Assembly: GCF_039822625.1 (NCBI RefSeq)
Contig: NZ_JBDLLG010000021.1
Coordinates: forward strand, 41,162-105,161
DNA: 64,000 bases
Direction: 5' to 3'
Origin: Marinimicrobium locisalis
GTDB taxonomy: Bacteria > Pseudomonadota > Gammaproteobacteria > Pseudomonadales > Cellvibrionaceae
The notes under the pieces are model-generated. The model was not told the DNA's origin, did no database searches, and saw nothing but the letters and a program-made list of their open reading frames with translations. This document shows, piece after piece, positions 62,075 to 64,000 of this stretch. Numbering within the stretch: position 1 is the first letter of the stretch; the number at the start of each line of letters is the position of its first letter. The translations under genes and the position numbers were made by a program.

Positions 62075-63349
62075 ATGTTTGTAAAAAGTGTTACTATTGG
62101 AATGGTATGCCCTGGCCAAACTGGCCACATGACCCCCGCTCTATCATTGTCGATTGAGTTAAGACGTCGAGGTTACAAAGTTTGTTTCTTTCAGCACGTA
62201 GATGCGTCAGAAAGAGTGCGTGAGCTGGGGTTTGAATGTATAGACTATGGTCTGGATTTTTTCCCCGAAGGCAGATTAAACGAAATTGAACTAAAAGCGA
62301 GTGAGCTAGAGGGCATCCAAGCCCTTAGGTATGCAGGTCAGTTCTACAGCGATTGTATTAAGGCCGACCTGAAGGACTTACCCAAGCTGTTTAGCGAGTT
62401 AAAAATCGATTTTGTTATTGCTGATCAAGCAAATCCTGGCGCGGCAGCGGTTGCAGCGGTATTAGGTTTACCCTATATCACTCTTAGCGCTGGTCTGCCC
62501 TTTAATCAAGAGGCTGGATTGCCACCGTATTTCACACCCATGAAATACAGCAAATCGATTTTCTTTCGCGCAATGTATGCTATATCTAATTATTTCTTTA
62601 ACAAGGGGGCTGGTGAGGCACTTGCAACGATAAATAATTACCTTGTGAATAATAGACAAAAACCTTTTGAAAAAGAGCTGGTTGGTGTTTCTAAGCTAGG
62701 ACAGCTGTGCCAAATGAACAAAGGCTTCGATTTTCCAAGGTGCGCAGCATATACTGAAAAGCTTTACTACTGTGGTCTACTACATGATTCGGCTCTAACT
62801 AAGGATGTCTCATTTCCATTTCAAAGGCTTAACGAGTTGCCTCTCGTATATTGCGGTTTGGGCACTCGGCAAAATGGGATTGTTGAAAAATATGAGCGAA
62901 TAATAGAGGCGGTATCCGGCTTAGATGTTCAACTCGTTATATCTCTTGGTGGGGCCAAGCATGAAAGTTTGATTGCAAAGCAATCGGAAAAGTTAATCGT
63001 TGTTGAATATGCTCCTCAGTTAGAATTGCTTAAAAGGGCATCTCTCTTTATATCACATTGTGGACTTGGAAGTACCATGCAAAGCTTAAGCCAAGGTACT
63101 CCTATTCTTGCTATGCCAGTTACTAACGATCAACCTGGCGTTGCTGCCAGAGTCCGCCATCATAAAGTAGGACGTCTAACCTACGCAAGAAGTCCTGACA
63201 TTATCCGTAAAGAAGTACAAACCATTCTGGAGGACTCAGCATATAAGCGCGGGGCCATGACCCAAAAAGATGATATGGCGCGAAATTGCGGTGTCCAGTA
63301 TGCTGTTGACCATATTGAAAGTATATTGTCTGAAGTGATTCGTTCTTGA
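62075..63349 (+). CDS. GT1-family glycosyltransferase (CrtX/zeaxanthin-glucosyltransferase-like)
   Basis: 424 residues, GT-B fold. Starts MVCPGQTGHMTPALSLSIELRRRGY; donor site FISHCGLGSTMQSLSQGTPILAMPVTNDQPGVAARV resembles CrtX-type enzymes in the DQPGVAARV box (read in pieces). It is not close to the first GT1 gene, so the two probably add different sugars or act at different positions. Last gene in the cluster, 42 bp before the right flanking repeat. Confidence 0.87.
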   Translation: MFVKSVTIGMVCPGQTGHMTPALSLSIELRRRGYKVCFFQHVDASERVRELGFECIDYGLDFFPEGRLNEIELKASELEGIQALRYAGQFYSDCIKADLKDLPKLFSELKIDFVIADQANPGAAAVAAVLGLPYITLSAGLPFNQEAGLPPYFTPMKYSKSIFFRAMYAISNYFFNKGAGEALATINNYLVNNRQKPFEKELVGVSKLGQLCQMNKGFDFPRCAAYTEKLYYCGLLHDSALTKDVSFPFQRLNELPLVYCGLGTRQNGIVEKYERIIEAVSGLDVQLVISLGGAKHESLIAKQSEKLIVVEYAPQLELLKRASLFISHCGLGSTMQSLSQGTPILAMPVTNDQPGVAARVRHHKVGRLTYARSPDIIRKEVQTILEDSAYKRGAMTQKDDMARNCGVQYAVDHIESILSEVIRS

Positions 63350-63391
63350 GAATGATAGTTTAGGAAGAACTTTGAGTAGCAGGGAGCTCTA

Positions 63392-63439
63392 TAGGTCAGG
63401 ATAGTTGTCGCCTCACTTGAAATGGGGACGACAATGAAA
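63392..63439 (+). repeat. 48-bp direct repeat, right copy, flanking the biosynthetic island
   Basis: Matches 39056-39103 at 45 of 48 positions, same orientation. It ends with an ATG followed by a short frame (MKNTLKRARSGKPP), which could be the start of an IS3-type OrfA; 63350-63498 holds no other gene. Confidence 0.9.
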
Positions 63440-63498
63440 AATACTCTTAAGAGGGCAAGGTCTGGCAAGCCCCCGAGTGTTAATGGCCATTTAAACTT

Positions 63499-63626
63499 TA
63501 ACCGTTCATTCAGAGGCGTGTTTGACGGCCCTGTAGAGGTCTGATCGGAGCGGCTGATCGGCGAAGGTCTTCTTCCACACTCTGGGCGTGAGCTCTTCTG
63601 GCCGGGTGCTCGCTGATGCGAAGCAG
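63499..63626 (-). pseudogene. IS66 tnpC 3' end, diverged copy A
   Basis: A copy of the 3' end of the adjacent IS66 tnpC with several substitutions and a deletion of about 12 bp relative to copies B and C. It is followed by TGTCAACATAGTTGTCGCG, likely the terminal inverted repeat of an IS66-type element. Confidence 0.75.
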
Positions 63627-63664
63627 CCGGTATCTGTCAACATAGTTGTCGCGTAAGTGATTCG

Positions 63665-63805
63665 TAACCGTTCATTCAGAGGCGTGGTTGACGGCCCTGT
63701 AGAGGTCTGATCGGAGCGGCTGATCGGCGAAGGTGTCTTTCCACGCCCGGGGCGTCAGCTCTTCCACCCGGCTGGCCGGGTGCTCACTGATGCGAAGCAG
63801 CACAG
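63665..63805 (-). repeat. IS66 tnpC 3' end, exact tandem copy B
   Basis: 141-bp unit (TAACCGTTCATTCAGAGGCG...) repeated at once from 63806 with no mismatch over 140 bases. It carries only the last 45 or so codons of tnpC and cannot function. Confidence 0.9.
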
Positions 63806-63812
63806 TAACCGT

Positions 63813-64000
63813 TCATTCAGAGGCGTGGTTGACGGCCCTGTAGAGGTCTGATCGGAGCGGCTGATCGGCGAAGGTGTCTTTCCACGCCCGGGGCGTCAGC
63901 TCTTCCACCCGGCTGGCCGGGTGCTCACTGATGCGAAGCAGCACATCGGTCAAGTAGGTGTAGGTATTGATCCCATGCAGCTTACAGGTGCTGATCAAGC
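63813..64000 (-). CDS. IS66-family transposase TnpC, C-terminal end (runs off window)
   Basis: Minus-strand frame open to the window edge; the visible 62 residues are the C-terminus of an IS66 DDE transposase (ISTCKLHGINTYTYLTDVL, ISEHPASRVEELTPRAWK), in agreement with the usual CKLNGI...LPWNW type ending. It has a tail of about 20 extra residues. Whether the gene is intact upstream cannot be seen. Its 3' end is triplicated to the left. Confidence 0.8.
   Translation of the reverse strand, partial: LISTCKLHGINTYTYLTDVLLRISEHPASRVEELTPRAWKDTFADQPLRSDLYRAVNHASE

Larger units (their letters stand above)
39771..63349 (+). other. Biosynthetic gene cluster: LuxDCE + YcaO/TfuA/E1/ThiS + aminoacyl-tRNA-synthetase paralogues
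   Basis: Twenty intact genes on one strand, most overlapping or separated by few bases, in two blocks (39771-56271 and 57641-63349) divided by a dead IS630 transposase. AT-richer than flanking core genes and framed by 48-bp direct repeats. The genes supply fatty-acyl reduction, peptide-backbone sulfur activation, amino-acid activation, methylation, oxidation and glycosylation. No transporter and no regulator were found inside it. A composite of this content is not known to me; the product is not predictable in detail. Confidence 0.85.

Overview
The window comes from a Gammaproteobacterium. The conserved blocks (rnt-pyrC-motY; mucD-lepA-lepB-rnc-era-recO; barA-cysM-rlmD-relA-mazG) have the order known from Pseudomonas and Cellvibrionales-type marine bacteria. 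With the polysaccharide-degradation gene and Na+-coupled sugar transporter, a Cellvibrionaceae-like host (Saccharophagus/Marinimicrobium type) is my best guess; this is inference. The housekeeping DNA is GC-rich, and two accessory stretches (about 16.2-23.5 kb and 39.0-63.4 kb) are clearly AT-richer.

Layout. 0-16.2 kb: 3' end of purL, a lipoprotein, a tandem universal stress protein, rnt, pyrC, motY, mucD, a two-gene insertion bounded by a 76-bp exact repeat of the mucD 3' end, then lepA, lepB, a DUF4845 gene, rnc, era and recO. 16.2-23.5 kb: an AT-rich accessory region with at least six intact paralogues of a small exported protein of about 105-120 residues, a remnant, an exported lipase-like alpha/beta hydrolase and a few orphan secreted proteins. 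23.6-28.0 kb: a sugar-utilisation locus with a GH43 glycosidase fused to an aldose 1-epimerase, a palindromic operator candidate and an SSS-family symporter. 28.1-37.9 kb: barA, cysM, rlmD, relA, mazG and an HD-GYP gene. 38.0-39.6 kb: a scar with a truncated WYL-type regulator, a type I-F cas1 pseudogene and remnants of IS21 and IS3 elements.

39.8-63.3 kb: a one-directional biosynthetic gene cluster whose combination I do not recognise from any described pathway. It joins (i) a complete LuxD-LuxC-LuxE fatty-acid reductase set with no luciferase; (ii) a peptide-thioamidation-type set, namely a YcaO domain fused to an APH-like kinase domain, TfuA, an E1-like adenylyltransferase with a rhodanese domain, a ThiS/MoaD-like carrier ending in Gly-Gly, and an unannotated 47-residue acidic candidate precursor peptide; (iii) three aminoacyl-tRNA-synthetase homologues (an AsnRS-like catalytic core, a MetRS with eroded signature motifs and an apparently intact MetRS); (iv) a microcin C-immunity (MccF)-like peptidase and a SurE-like nucleotidase; (v) a CHAT/caspase-like protein, a methyltransferase, an AlkB-type hydroxylase, an SDR and two GT1 glycosyltransferases. 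My working model (inference) is a lipidated, sulfur-modified and glycosylated peptide or aminoacyl product, perhaps acting on methionyl-tRNA synthetase, with the second MetRS and MccF/SurE giving self-protection. No exporter or regulator is visible. Near-identical 48-bp direct repeats flank the cluster, and a decayed IS630 transposase splits it. The right edge runs into a tandemly repeated 3' end of an IS66 transposase. No tRNA, rRNA or CRISPR array was seen.
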